Positions 8,767 through 17,055 of a stretch of DNA of 64,000 nucleotides are shown one piece after another (the first letter of the stretch is position 1; every line of letters starts with the position of its first letter). The position numbers and the translations under genes were made by a program. The stretch lies in contig CASICJ010000047.1 in NCBI GenBank assembly GCA_949373085.1, forward strand, positions 53,111 to 117,110, given 5' to 3'. This DNA is from an uncultured Verrucomicrobiales bacterium. Lineage in GTDB: Bacteria; Verrucomicrobiota; Verrucomicrobiia; Verrucomicrobiales; Akkermansiaceae. Under the pieces are notes generated by a model, which had not been told where the DNA came from, made no database searches, and worked only from the letters and a program-made list of their open reading frames with translations.

Positions 8767-9162
8767 TTACCAACCACCTTCGTTGTCACGACCACCGCCA
8801 CGGCGATCACGGCCACCGCCACCACGGCGTTCACGGCCACCACCGCCACCGCGACGATCTCCACCGTAGCCACCACCCCCACCACCGCCACCGCCACCGC
8901 CACCGCGGTTTTGTTGTGGGCGACGCTCTTCGGCTTCGTTGACGCGGAGATTACGACCCATAAGGTCGGCTCCATCCATTTCTTCGATAGCTTTCCGTGC
9001 GAGGTCGTCGTCGGCAAGCGTGATGAAGGCGAATCCGCGTGGGCGGTTTGTTTCGCGATCAAGAGGAATGAAGAGGTCTTCGATAGTTCCGTAAGCGGAG
9101 AATGCTTCTTTGATGTCGTCATCCGAAGCAGCGAAAGGCAGATTGCCGAGGTACAGTTTCAT
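8767..9162 (-). CDS. RRM-type RNA-binding protein with glycine/arginine-rich tail
   Basis: 131 aa. One RNA recognition motif spans about residues 1-80, with RNP2 LYLGNL (3-8) and RNP1 RGFAFITL (42-49). The C-terminal ~45 residues are almost purely Gly, Arg and Asp, with a run of 12 Gly and repeated RRGGGG blocks, encoded by a GGT/GGC-rich repeat. The architecture matches the small bacterial RRM proteins known best from cyanobacteria (Rbp family), which are often cold-induced and bind single-stranded RNA. The gene stands alone with its own terminator. A terminator-like hairpin lies in its leader (see 9175-9214). There is no Shine-Dalgarno before the ATG. Confidence 0.93.
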   Translation of the reverse strand: MKLYLGNLPFAASDDDIKEAFSAYGTIEDLFIPLDRETNRPRGFAFITLADDDLARKAIEEMDGADLMGRNLRVNEAEERRPQQNRGGGGGGGGGGGGYGGDRRGGGGGRERRGGGGRDRRGGGRDNEGGW

Positions 9163-9174
9163 AGTCTTTGAAGT

Positions 9175-9214
9175 AAAAAATGAAGCAGGAGCGGAGATTC
9201 CGCTCGGACTTCAT
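9175..9214 (-). promoter_or_regulatory. Leader hairpin with U-tract upstream of the RRM gene (possible attenuator)
   Basis: On the minus strand a long hairpin forms: outer stem ATGAAG/CTTCAT, a 3/3 internal loop, then a 7-bp stem GAGCGGA/TCCGCTC with a 3-nt loop. Six U follow immediately (A9175-A9180 on plus), ending 12 bases before the RRM start codon. This is the form of an intrinsic terminator. No minus-strand gene lies upstream within the next 450 bases that it could serve, so a leader attenuator or autoregulatory site is the better reading. Confidence 0.6.
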
Positions 9215-9660
9215 GACCAGAGATTGGCTGGATTATTTGCAATAGCGAGGATTGATTGAGCTTTTTTAGGAGGGATTTTTGAGGTCGAAATAGATTTATT
9301 GGATGTGTTTGGACTCTGTTTTACGACGAGAATCCCCGTTAATTCGATCGATTCTAGTAGGCGCTTTAAAAATCTAAGGTGCTTCTCTCGGTGCCTTAAA
9401 GTCTCTTTGGTTTGAGTGCCAGAAAGCAGATAAGCTAGAAATGGAGGAGAGGGTTTTCAATTCGAGGTCCTTTCCGAATGCCTTGCTTTGTGCCAAGTTT
9501 GCGAGGCGTAGGGCTTACGATTTGCAGATATTATTAGCTAAGCATTAAAGTCAGTGTGTAGACTTGACCATTTTTTGGTCGGTTGGTCGTTAGAGATTAG
9601 GTCGCGGAATCTGCTCCGTTTGCTTTGGCATGCCGGGTTGTTCTGTATTAGCTTCTTGGC
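9215..9660. other. Long intergenic region between RRM gene and transglutaminase-like gene
   Basis: 446 bases without a credible CDS. It must contain the divergent promoters. A short GACCA/TGGTC hairpin lies at about 9566-9580, and an imperfect GC-containing dyad at about 9377-9404. I see no RNA gene that I can name. Confidence 0.4.
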
Positions 9661-10722
9661 ATGAATAAAAAGCTGGTGATTTTCTGGTATCTTCTGACCT
9701 GTTGGGCGTGGGGTGGAGAGGTGGAGAATTTTATTGAAGCAGCTGAGAAAAAGCATGGTGAGTTTGGAGAAAAGGCTGCTCGTTTTTTGGTAGAGGGTAT
9801 GCCCGAGGGAGATCGGGAAAATTTGGGCCGGGATTTTTTGATGACGAATCTGGACCTTGCGTTGAAGGCCAAGAAGGAATTTTCTTGGGCGAAGAAAGTT
9901 CCAGATGGGATATTTTTGAATGACGTCCTTCCTTATGCCTCACTCGATGAAACCCGTGAAGATTGGCGCTCGTTTTTTTATCCTAATTGCAAGGAGTTGG
10001 TAAAAGGTGCTAGGACGACGACCGAGGCTGCGCAAGCGATTAACAAAGGGATTTTTAATCTAATCAAGGTCCACTATAATACAGGGCGGAAGGCTCCAAA
10101 CCAGAGCCCTGCGGAATCGATCAAGTTGGGAAAAGCGACTTGTACCGGACTATCAATTATTCTGGTAGATGCTTGTAGGTCTGTTGGTATTCCAGCTCGA
10201 ATTGCAGGGACTGCCTTATGGTTTAACAAGCGGGGCAATCATACGTGGGTTGAGATTTATGATAATGGAAATTGGTATTTTACGGGAGCTGATGAATACG
10301 ACGCTAAAGGATTTAATCGGGGGTGGTTCACAGGTGATGCTTCCAAGGCAATTGAGGATCAATGGCAGCATGCGATTTGGGCTTCGTCGTGGAAGAAGAC
10401 GGGATCAAATTTTCCAATGGTATGGGATATTCGGAACAAAGAGGTTTCTGGAGTGAATGTGACCTCTCGCTATGTGAAGAAAAAAAAGACTTCCGAAGGC
10501 ATGGTTTATTTTCGGATGTGGGATCGGAAGGGCGGTAAACGCGTTGTAGCAGTTTTAAATGAAGTGGTTAAAACGAAAGCCGGCACGGCGGATTTAAACG
10601 ACATGGCGGAGCTCCAGATTAAGGTCGGAGAAGTGCTTAGGGTGACTCTTGATGGCGAGACGCGATCGGTCAAGGTGCCAACGGGAAAGACGGTAGATCT
10701 TTACTGGGATCAATTGAAATGA
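9661..10722 (+). CDS. Exported transglutaminase-like (protease/peptidase-fold) protein
   Basis: 353 aa with an N-terminal signal peptide (KKLVIFWYLLTCWAWGG). The transglutaminase-like core is clear: Cys161 in KATCTGLS, followed by ILVDACRSVGIPARI, His194 in NHTWVEIY and Asp211 in TGADEYD make a full Cys-His-Asp triad. Such domains cleave or cross-link peptides or act as peptide N-glycanase-like hydrolases. The C-terminal ~90 residues are beta-rich. The stop overlaps the next ATG (ATGA), so it is coupled to a CBM9-like protein, suggesting that both act on a common extracellular or periplasmic glycoconjugate. The exact substrate is unknown. Confidence 0.82.
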   Translation: MNKKLVIFWYLLTCWAWGGEVENFIEAAEKKHGEFGEKAARFLVEGMPEGDRENLGRDFLMTNLDLALKAKKEFSWAKKVPDGIFLNDVLPYASLDETREDWRSFFYPNCKELVKGARTTTEAAQAINKGIFNLIKVHYNTGRKAPNQSPAESIKLGKATCTGLSIILVDACRSVGIPARIAGTALWFNKRGNHTWVEIYDNGNWYFTGADEYDAKGFNRGWFTGDASKAIEDQWQHAIWASSWKKTGSNFPMVWDIRNKEVSGVNVTSRYVKKKKTSEGMVYFRMWDRKGGKRVVAVLNEVVKTKAGTADLNDMAELQIKVGEVLRVTLDGETRSVKVPTGKTVDLYWDQLK

Positions 10723-11474
10723 AGCCAAGACGTTACCAGTGTCGCAGGGTAGAGGGGCCAATCAAGATTGATGGGTCGCTCGAGGATCCGGCATGGCAGG
10801 AGCTGCCGTGGACCGATGACTTTGTCGATATTACGGGGCAGGAAGCACTTCGGCCTTACTTTCAAACCCGGGTCAAGATGGCTTGGGATGACGACTACTT
10901 CTACGTGGGTGCCCAGCTCGAGGAGCCTCATGTCTGGGGAACTATCACAAAAAAGAACGAAGTCATGTTTGAAGATAATGACTTTGAAGTCTTTATCGAT
11001 CCCGATTGTGATGGCCTCAATTATTACGAATTTGAGATTAATGCCCTTGGAACGATTTGGGAGTTAAGCCTACCAAAGCCCTATGGTGAAGGTGGAGTTC
11101 CTATTCTGGGGTGTAATCTTGCCGGTTTGAAATCTTCGGTAAAAGTACGAGGTTCACTAAATGATCCGACTGACGAGGATGAAGGGTGGTCGGTCGAGGT
11201 AGCTTTCCCGTGGAAGGATTTAGCCAAATATCATAAAGATGGTATGCCTCCGCAGCCGGGTGATATCTGGAAAGTTAATTTTTCGCGCGTGCAATGGCAG
11301 CACGAAGTAGTTGCTGGAAATTATGTTCGGATTCCTCCACACGGGACGCCATTGGCTGAAAGCTTAAACCCTGAGGAACAGGAACATCCTGAAAATAATT
11401 GGGTCTGGAGCCCGCAAGGGGCGGTGAATATGCACTTACCCTTGCGATGGGGCGAGGTAGAGTTCGAGGCATGA
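10719..11474 (+). CDS. Carbohydrate-binding family 9-like domain protein
   Basis: 251 aa. It has the typical CBM9-like opening 'IKIDGSLEDPAWQ', then 'KMAWDDDYFYVGAQLEEPHVW', the 'FEDNDFEVFIDPDCDGLNYYEFEIN' signature (given here only as a pattern of residues ~85-110) and 'GWSVEVAFPWKDL'. These proteins bind glycans or heme-like ligands, and stand-alone copies are common in Bacteroidota and Verrucomicrobiota. No signal peptide is visible, so it may be cytoplasmic or carried with a partner. The start codon overlaps the stop of the transglutaminase-like gene by four bases, which argues for a joint function. Confidence 0.83.
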   Translation: MKPRRYQCRRVEGPIKIDGSLEDPAWQELPWTDDFVDITGQEALRPYFQTRVKMAWDDDYFYVGAQLEEPHVWGTITKKNEVMFEDNDFEVFIDPDCDGLNYYEFEINALGTIWELSLPKPYGEGGVPILGCNLAGLKSSVKVRGSLNDPTDEDEGWSVEVAFPWKDLAKYHKDGMPPQPGDIWKVNFSRVQWQHEVVAGNYVRIPPHGTPLAESLNPEEQEHPENNWVWSPQGAVNMHLPLRWGEVEFEA

Positions 11475-11603
11475 GGCACGCAACTTAAATATTGGGGAAA
11501 ATGCATTAATGGATGCGGCGGTGGCGCCAAGACTTATTATTAAGGCTGAGAGTTATCGAAGTAAGTGAGATTAAAGCGATCTTGATGAAGTGAGGTAGCT
11601 GTC

Positions 11604-12131
11604 TCAGGTGATGTGCTCGACAAGATGCCAAGCTTGTTGGCGCTGGACCATATTGACGTATTCGGGCGCGTAGAAATATCCACCGCTTGGTCCGGTCGCA
11701 TTGGTGACTTGGATGCCGCCTTCACCCCAGAGGTTGGCTTGGCCGATGTCATGGTCATCAGGGATGGTAATGGTTGGGCGGTCGCGCATAATGTCACGGA
11801 ACTGCATGCTAAACTCAAGCCAGCCAGAGGTGTGTTGAGTGTGGTGGTAAGTTTGGTCGCCCGCAAAAAATAGAATGTCGTGATCCTGCGCGATGAGGTT
11901 CTTAATGATAAGAGGGTGGGGTCCGGTAGTGCGGGATAAGTTGCAGGAGAGGTTCTCGACAACAATGATTTACTTGTTGGTGGGCTCGCGGCGGGTCTTA
12001 CCTTCAAAAGTGGCTTTTTCGGCGTGACGGAGCCGATAGGTATGGTCTTTGGTTCCGTCCCAGTCGTTGATGCGAAAGTGACTTCGTGGGATAGACGGTA
12101 ACAATTGCGGGATAGGCTGAAAATTCTCCAT
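11604..12131 (-). pseudogene. Remnant of a PhoD-type alkaline phosphatase
   Basis: Minus strand. Starting at ATG 12129-12131 the frame reads MENFQPI ... RINDWDGTKDHTYRLRHA ... RREPTNK, then an in-frame TAA at 11970-11972. It then continues with IIVVENLSCN, ILFFAGDQTYHH, QFRDIMRDRPT, ITIPDDHDIGQ, ANLWGEGG and APEYVNMVQRQ, before a TGA at 11604-11606. FAGDQ and IPDDHD are the metal-site blocks of PhoD-family phosphatases of this phylum. Only ~175 codons remain, and the C-terminal part is gone. One point change (for example CAA to TAA) would create the internal stop. The gene is non-functional as it stands. It sits downstream of a terminator and has no evident promoter. Confidence 0.82.
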
Positions 12132-12149
12132 GATGGGAGAATGGATGTG

Positions 12150-12180
12150 AAAAAGCGCGCACGGATGACCGTGCACGCTT
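12150..12180 (-). terminator. Terminator of the Gfo/Idh gene at 12205-13503
   Basis: Minus strand: a 12-bp stem AAGCGTGCACGG/CCGTGCGCGCTT (one mismatch) with a 4-nt loop and five U after it (A12150-A12154 on plus). It lies 25 bases past the stop codon. Confidence 0.85.
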
Positions 12181-12204
12181 GGAAAGTTGGGAGTCCCAGG
12201 TGGT

Positions 12205-13503
12205 TTATGCTCGGGATGGCTTGGTCTGCTTGCGCTCGCGACCAGGTTGTGGAACAGGGGTGACAGGGAAGGAGTCCGTGAATTTGATGTCATCCGGAGC
12301 CTGATCTTCCTCGCTCTTCCAGTAGTCTTCCCAAGTGATTCGCTTGCCGGTATGAGCGGCTTCGCGACCCAGAAGTCCGAGAGCGGTGGACTTGGCCATT
12401 TGTTCGCCGGTGTTAACGATCTTCCCGGCGCGCAGAGCGGCGAAGAACTCGTTGTGGCAAACCTGATACATATTGTTCTCCTTGCCTTTCTCTTTACGGA
12501 AGCGCCAGTTTTTCTTACCCTCTTTGTCGAGGGTGAAGACGTTCCAAGGCCCCACGGCTGAGCCGTTTTCACAGATCACACGGTGGATGTTTTCTCCATG
12601 TGTGTTCATCATCTGACGCTGCTTGACGTGGGCATAAACCCCGCCGGCGTATTCGTAAGTGACGTCGTAGTGGTCGAAGATATTGGATTGATCTTCTCGG
12701 TGAGCGCGACCTCCGTTGGCGATCGCGGCGATGGGGGCCTCGTCGTTCATGGTCCAAGCGACCTTGTCCACGATGTGGATGCATTGCTCAACGAGGGGGC
12801 TGCCATTGAGCCACTCAAAATTCTGCCAGTAACGGGTTTGGAATTCCACATCGCCCATGCCCTCGGGCTTTTTGGTGGCGTTGGAAAGTGGGGCAACCGG
12901 GCTGGCTAAGTAGGTTCCGTAGATAGAAACCACGCGGCCGAGATCACCGGAGTGAATTTGTTTGAAGAGCTCGCGGTTGGCCGGAGAATATCGCCAGCAG
13001 TAACCGTGTTGAATGGCCGTGCCTTTCTTTTTAGCCATCTGAGCGGACTCGATGACTGACTTGATGCCTGGCATGTCGATCGCCATGGGCTTTTCGACGA
13101 AAGCGTGAATTCCGGCTTCGACAGCGGCACGAAGGTGCTGCGGGCGGAAGTGGGGGGGGGTGCAAAGGAGGACGACGTCGATGCCGGATGACATCACACC
13201 TTTATAAGCATCGAGTCCGATGAACTGTCGCTCCGTGGTTGCCTGCATGCGCTCGTTAAAGCGGCCACCGACTCCGAGGGCATTCTTGACTCCACCTTCG
13301 AATGCGTCACCGATCGCCCAGAGGACCACATTTGGATCGGCGCTCATGGCTTGGCTGAGAGCGCCACTGCCGCGGCCACCACAGCCGATCACTCCGATTT
13401 TAATTTGGTCTGGCGAGTTTTGCGCCTTGATGATTCCGGGAAGAGAGGCTGCGAGGCCTGCTGCAGTGCCGGTTTTTAGGATGGTTCGTCGATTTTGGTC
13501 CAT
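12205..13503 (-). CDS. Tat-exported Gfo/Idh/MocA family oxidoreductase
   Basis: 432 aa. The N-terminus NRRTILKTGTAAGLAASLPG is a twin-arginine-type signal. The NAD(P)-binding Rossmann motif is IGVIGCGGRGSGA (about 36-48), and the Gfo/Idh signature FVEKPMAID lies at about 135-143. The substrate domain contains 'GYCWRYSPANREL' and 'NFEWLNGSPLVEQCIHIVD'. The C-terminus ends in a basic, Pro-rich tail. Family members oxidise or reduce sugar hydroxyls with a tightly held nicotinamide cofactor, and Tat export fits cofactor loading in the cytoplasm. It is divergent from nagB across 134 bases. The sugar substrate cannot be assigned. Confidence 0.9.
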   Translation of the reverse strand: MDQNRRTILKTGTAAGLAASLPGIIKAQNSPDQIKIGVIGCGGRGSGALSQAMSADPNVVLWAIGDAFEGGVKNALGVGGRFNERMQATTERQFIGLDAYKGVMSSGIDVVLLCTPPHFRPQHLRAAVEAGIHAFVEKPMAIDMPGIKSVIESAQMAKKKGTAIQHGYCWRYSPANRELFKQIHSGDLGRVVSIYGTYLASPVAPLSNATKKPEGMGDVEFQTRYWQNFEWLNGSPLVEQCIHIVDKVAWTMNDEAPIAAIANGGRAHREDQSNIFDHYDVTYEYAGGVYAHVKQRQMMNTHGENIHRVICENGSAVGPWNVFTLDKEGKKNWRFRKEKGKENNMYQVCHNEFFAALRAGKIVNTGEQMAKSTALGLLGREAAHTGKRITWEDYWKSEEDQAPDDIKFTDSFPVTPVPQPGRERKQTKPSRA

Positions 13504-13637
13504 GGTTGTTCTAAAGTGCTGGTTTATTGTCTAACGAGAAGGTCGTTGCTTCTGTTGGATCTTGCTGCGAAAAAACAGAGGCTTGATCAATAGTCGAAAG
13601 TGGTTACGTATAGCTCCAACTAGCTATTTCGATTTAG

Positions 13638-14393
13638 GTGAAAAAAATACAAATTGGTTCGCAAGAGGTGCAGGTGGGTGAGGTTGACGAGCTCTGTTGC
13701 GCTTTGGCCGATGAGGTGGAAGTGTTGATTCGGACCCGGTCAGAAGCCGGAAAGTCTGCCGTTCTGGGGCTTGCGACGGGCAGCACGCCGCTTCCACTCT
13801 ATGCGGAATTGATCCGTCGGCACCGGGAGGAAGGGCTTTCGTTTGCCAACGTGATCAGCTTTAACCTTGATGAATATGAGGGTTTGGGTCGTGACCATGA
13901 ACGAAGCTATTGGTGCGAGATGTGGGAAAATCTTTTTGATCATATCGATGTGAAAGCGGAAAACGTTTCAGTCCCGCCCTCGGTTTCCGATGATCCAGAT
14001 CGAACGGCCGCTGAATATGAGGCGGCGATTCAGGATGCGGGTGGAATTGATTGGCAGCTTCTTGGCATTGGAGGTGAAGGTCATATCGGATTTAACGAAA
14101 AGGGGAGTGCGCTGGATAGCCGGACCCGCCGTGTGACCCTGGCACGTAAGACCATCATCGATGCTGCTCCAAGCTTTGGGGGCGAAAAAAATGTCCCAAC
14201 TCATGCCATCACAATGGGTGTGGCTTCAATTTTGGAGGCAAAGCGGATAGTTTTGATGGCTCACGGTGCATCAAAGAAAGAAATTGTTCATCTTGCCATA
14301 TCTGGAGAAGTTGGACCGGACGTCCCAGCAAGTTTTTTACAAAATCACAAAAATGTCGGCTGGTTTCTTGATGGCAATGCGGCAGGATCATGA
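13638..14393 (+). CDS. nagB: Glucosamine-6-phosphate deaminase-like enzyme
   Basis: 251 aa, normal length. Motifs: phosphate loop LGLATGSTPLPLY (43-55), SFNLDEYEGL with D78/E79 (74-83) and GIGGEGHIGFNE with His149/Glu154 (143-154), then RTRRVTLAR and THAITMGVASILEAK. It would convert glucosamine-6-P to fructose-6-P and ammonia in amino-sugar catabolism. The position of E. coli Asp141 (NDGH) is Glu here (GEGH). The family varies at this site, so activity is still likely, but a related sugar-phosphate isomerase/deaminase cannot be excluded. The start is GTG at 13638 after TTAG. It heads a plus-strand cluster with an AraC regulator five bases downstream. Confidence 0.88.
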   Translation: MKKIQIGSQEVQVGEVDELCCALADEVEVLIRTRSEAGKSAVLGLATGSTPLPLYAELIRRHREEGLSFANVISFNLDEYEGLGRDHERSYWCEMWENLFDHIDVKAENVSVPPSVSDDPDRTAAEYEAAIQDAGGIDWQLLGIGGEGHIGFNEKGSALDSRTRRVTLARKTIIDAAPSFGGEKNVPTHAITMGVASILEAKRIVLMAHGASKKEIVHLAISGEVGPDVPASFLQNHKNVGWFLDGNAAGS

Positions 14394-14397
14394 AAAG

Positions 14398-15276
14398 ATG
14401 CTCGAAATCAGACAACTCATCGAAACAGCCAGAGGTCTTCCGCAACCGGACGATTACTTCAATGGCTTAGATTGGGATGGCGAGATTCTGCCTCGCGAAA
14501 TCGTTTCATTTTGCCGGATGGCGCAGGATCACCGGACTAGTGGTTGGGATGGAATTTCAGCCAAGGCAGGTCGTTACGACCAGCACTGTCGATATGTGCT
14601 TTTGGTTGCGTTAGAAGGTAACGGAAGCATGGGAGTGGAGACCAACACCCGTCAGATTCATCAAGAAGAAGCCCATTTACTTTTCCCCCACCAGATTCAT
14701 TATTACATCGATTTACCTGAAAATTTTACGTGGCTTTACGTCACCTTTGACCTTGAAGGTCCGGCACGGCAAATCCTCGAGCTTTGGCGTTCGGGTGGCC
14801 GTAAAATGAATGACCATGCCATGAGTCTGCTTGTGGAATTTTTGGCGGAATTTCAAAATGGGGATGGACTTCAGAGCAGCATCGCCCTCGGCAAGGTCTT
14901 CGAAGCGATGGAAACCGCAGAGCCTGCGCAAAACAAAGCCGAACCGGATGCCGACCTTGTGGCACAGATCAAGAAATACGTCATGGAAAACCTCGAGGAT
15001 GATCTCGCTATGCCAGCCCTTTCGAGGGCCATGGGGGTCTCTGAAAGCTACCTGCGCGCAGTTTTTCGTGACGGGGCCGGAGTTTCTCTGGGCAACTTCG
15101 TGCGATCGGTCCGTCTCGTGCGGGCCACTTATCTCCTGGAGCAAGGCGAACTTGATCTCGGCGTGATTGCTGTGCGCACCGGCTTCGGCTCCCTCACTAG
15201 TTTTACCCGTGCCTTCCGGCGCATGTACGAAATGACTCCGAGTTCCTACCGCAAACGTTCGCGGTTTGAGGCTTGA
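14398..15276 (+). CDS. AraC-family transcriptional regulator
   Basis: 292 aa from ATG at 14398, which has AGGA ten bases upstream and follows the nagB stop by four bases. An in-frame ATG at 14377 would overlap nagB. The N-terminal half is an AraC-type cupin sensor domain (HQIHYYIDLPENFTWLYVTF). The C-terminal ~100 residues carry the double helix-turn-helix, with MPALSRAMGVSESYLRAVFR as the first HTH and IAVRTGFGSLTSFTRAFRRM plus 'TPSSYRKR' as the second. It probably senses an amino sugar, nucleoside or derived sugar and controls the surrounding catabolic genes. Confidence 0.9.
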   Translation: MLEIRQLIETARGLPQPDDYFNGLDWDGEILPREIVSFCRMAQDHRTSGWDGISAKAGRYDQHCRYVLLVALEGNGSMGVETNTRQIHQEEAHLLFPHQIHYYIDLPENFTWLYVTFDLEGPARQILELWRSGGRKMNDHAMSLLVEFLAEFQNGDGLQSSIALGKVFEAMETAEPAQNKAEPDADLVAQIKKYVMENLEDDLAMPALSRAMGVSESYLRAVFRDGAGVSLGNFVRSVRLVRATYLLEQGELDLGVIAVRTGFGSLTSFTRAFRRMYEMTPSSYRKRSRFEA

Positions 15277-15295
15277 ACACAAACAATACAGATTT

Positions 15296-16876
15296 ATGAA
15301 CGAAATTAAGAAAAACCCGACCATGAAATTGTCGGTGATGATGTTCCTGCAATTTTTTGCATGGGGGGCGTGGTTCGCAACATTGGCATTGGCTATGGGG
15401 AATAATGACCTTGGCGCTTTTGTGGGAGGCGCTTACGAGAGTTCACCGATCGCCGCAATCATCGCTCCTCTTTTTTTGGGCTTGATTGCGGATCGCTACT
15501 TCTCGTCAGAGCGTGTCATGGGCGTGTTGATGCTTATTGGAGGGGCTTTAATGTGTCTGATTCCCGGAATGGCAGCTGATACTCAGGCTCTCTATCCCGC
15601 AGTGACCGATGCCTTGGAGGCGTTGAAAAATACCGAAGCTGCCAAGGCCCTCTTAGCAGGCAGTAATCCTCCTGCCGACATCATTCAGGCTCTTTCTGGT
15701 CAAGGCGATCTCCCTGCTGTAACCAAGGATTTACTTGCGACGGCAAATTCAGCTCAGGTGGCCTACATGGAATCCGGCCAGAAGATTGTCTGGGTCATGA
15801 TCGCATACATGATCTGCTACATGCCAACTCTTGGTCTTGGGAATACCATCACATTTTCGCATTTGGCTCAGGTTGAATTTCCAAAGGTTCGTGTTTGGGG
15901 AACGATTGGCTGGATTGTTGCCGGGCTAACTCTTGGTCTTGCCGAATGGTCTGATTCCTTGAACATCTTCTGGCTTGGCGCGATTTCGAGCCTTGCTCTG
16001 GGCGCATACAGTTTTGTCCTTCCGCATACTCCGCCGCCAGCAAAGGGTAAGCCATTGGACTTAGGGTCAATCTTTATGAGAGATGCCTTTAAGCTCCTGA
16101 AGGATCCTCCCTTCCTGATCTTTGCTATTTGTTCCATGCTGATCTGTATCCCTCTGGGATACTATTACGGGCAAGCTTCCAATTACCTTGGCGCTGTAGG
16201 ATTCAAGCAAGCTGCATCGACGATGACTCTTGGCCAAATGTCGGAGATTTTCTTTATGCTGCTGATCCCGTTTTTCTTCCGAAAGCTTGGAGTTAAGATG
16301 ATGCTTTTGATTGGAATGCTTTGTTGGGCTGCCCGATATCTCCTTTTCGCGTTTGGAGCCCCTGATCAGATCACCTGGATGCTTTTGCTTGGAGTCGTGC
16401 TTCACGGAATCTGTTACGACTTCTTCTTCGTGACCGGGTTCATTTACACTGATAAGAAAGCTCCCAAGGAGATCCGAGGGCAGGCTCAATCTCTTCTTGT
16501 TTTCCTGACTCAGGGACTTGGTTTGTTCTTTGGATTCCGGATGGCCTTCAGCGGCGTCTGGCCTTTTTCCGAAAAGGCTCTTCCAAACACCTTTGGTGAT
16601 TATGGGGTGGCTCCGGCAGGTCATGGTCCTTTGATGGACTCCATTAAGGAGAATTCTGGAGATGCCGAGGTGAGTTTTATCGACAGTCTTTTGGGAATGT
16701 TTGGCAAAGGTTATTCGGATGGAGTTTCATCGGATTTGATCTCCACCGCCATGGCTGACTGGAAGGCCTTTTGGATCTACCCGGCCGGAATGGCATTCGT
16801 CATCGCGGGAGTCTTTTTCTTGGCATTTTGGGATAAAAGTGCGAACGGGGATAACGATGAGAAAGAAGAAGTATGA
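15296..16876 (+). CDS. Nucleoside/sugar MFS transporter (NupG-like)
   Basis: 526 aa from ATG at 15296. An upstream in-frame ATG overlaps the regulator gene. About 12 TM helices of the nucleoside:H+ symporter type (PF03825-like). The opening KLSVMMFLQFFAWGAWFATL and 'QVEFPKVRVWGTIGWIVAG' are characteristic of NupG/XapB relatives. An extra ~75-residue loop after TM3 (QALYPAVTDALEAL ... VAYMESGQK) is unusual and would be soluble. The C-terminus ends in Asp/Glu/Lys. It overlaps the next small gene by ATGA. Likely substrate: a nucleoside, or the sugar handled by the flanking oxidoreductases. Confidence 0.88.
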   Translation: MNEIKKNPTMKLSVMMFLQFFAWGAWFATLALAMGNNDLGAFVGGAYESSPIAAIIAPLFLGLIADRYFSSERVMGVLMLIGGALMCLIPGMAADTQALYPAVTDALEALKNTEAAKALLAGSNPPADIIQALSGQGDLPAVTKDLLATANSAQVAYMESGQKIVWVMIAYMICYMPTLGLGNTITFSHLAQVEFPKVRVWGTIGWIVAGLTLGLAEWSDSLNIFWLGAISSLALGAYSFVLPHTPPPAKGKPLDLGSIFMRDAFKLLKDPPFLIFAICSMLICIPLGYYYGQASNYLGAVGFKQAASTMTLGQMSEIFFMLLIPFFFRKLGVKMMLLIGMLCWAARYLLFAFGAPDQITWMLLLGVVLHGICYDFFFVTGFIYTDKKAPKEIRGQAQSLLVFLTQGLGLFFGFRMAFSGVWPFSEKALPNTFGDYGVAPAGHGPLMDSIKENSGDAEVSFIDSLLGMFGKGYSDGVSSDLISTAMADWKAFWIYPAGMAFVIAGVFFLAFWDKSANGDNDEKEEV

Positions 16877-17055
16877 TCCTCGCATTCCACGTCGGTGACT
16901 TTGCGGCTGTTGCGATCATCGTAGTCATTATTGGTTGTGCAATTGGTGGAATGGTGAAGTTTTCCAAAGCAATCAAGGTTTTAAAGAAAGGGCCGCCAGA
17001 GGGTGATCCCAAGATTGCTGCGGAGCAGGAACAAGAATTTCAGAATCATGAGTAA
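16873..17055 (+). CDS. 60-aa single-TM membrane protein
   Basis: A very small protein with one hydrophobic helix (FAAVAIIVVIIGCAIGGMV, about residues 10-28) and a charged cytoplasmic tail (KFSKAIKVLKKGPPEGDPK ...). Its ATG overlaps the transporter stop by four bases, and its own stop overlaps the next start by eight bases, so it is translated as part of this operon. It is not recognisable as a named family. Position and coupling suggest an accessory subunit of the transporter or an anchor for the downstream oxidoreductase. That is inference. Confidence 0.75.
   Translation: MILAFHVGDFAAVAIIVVIIGCAIGGMVKFSKAIKVLKKGPPEGDPKIAAEQEQEFQNHE

Noticed and set aside
8785..8915. Short tandem repeats that look CRISPR-like or like a satellite
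   Set aside because: They are GGT/GGC codon repeats encoding the glycine-rich tail of the RRM protein. No spacers are present.
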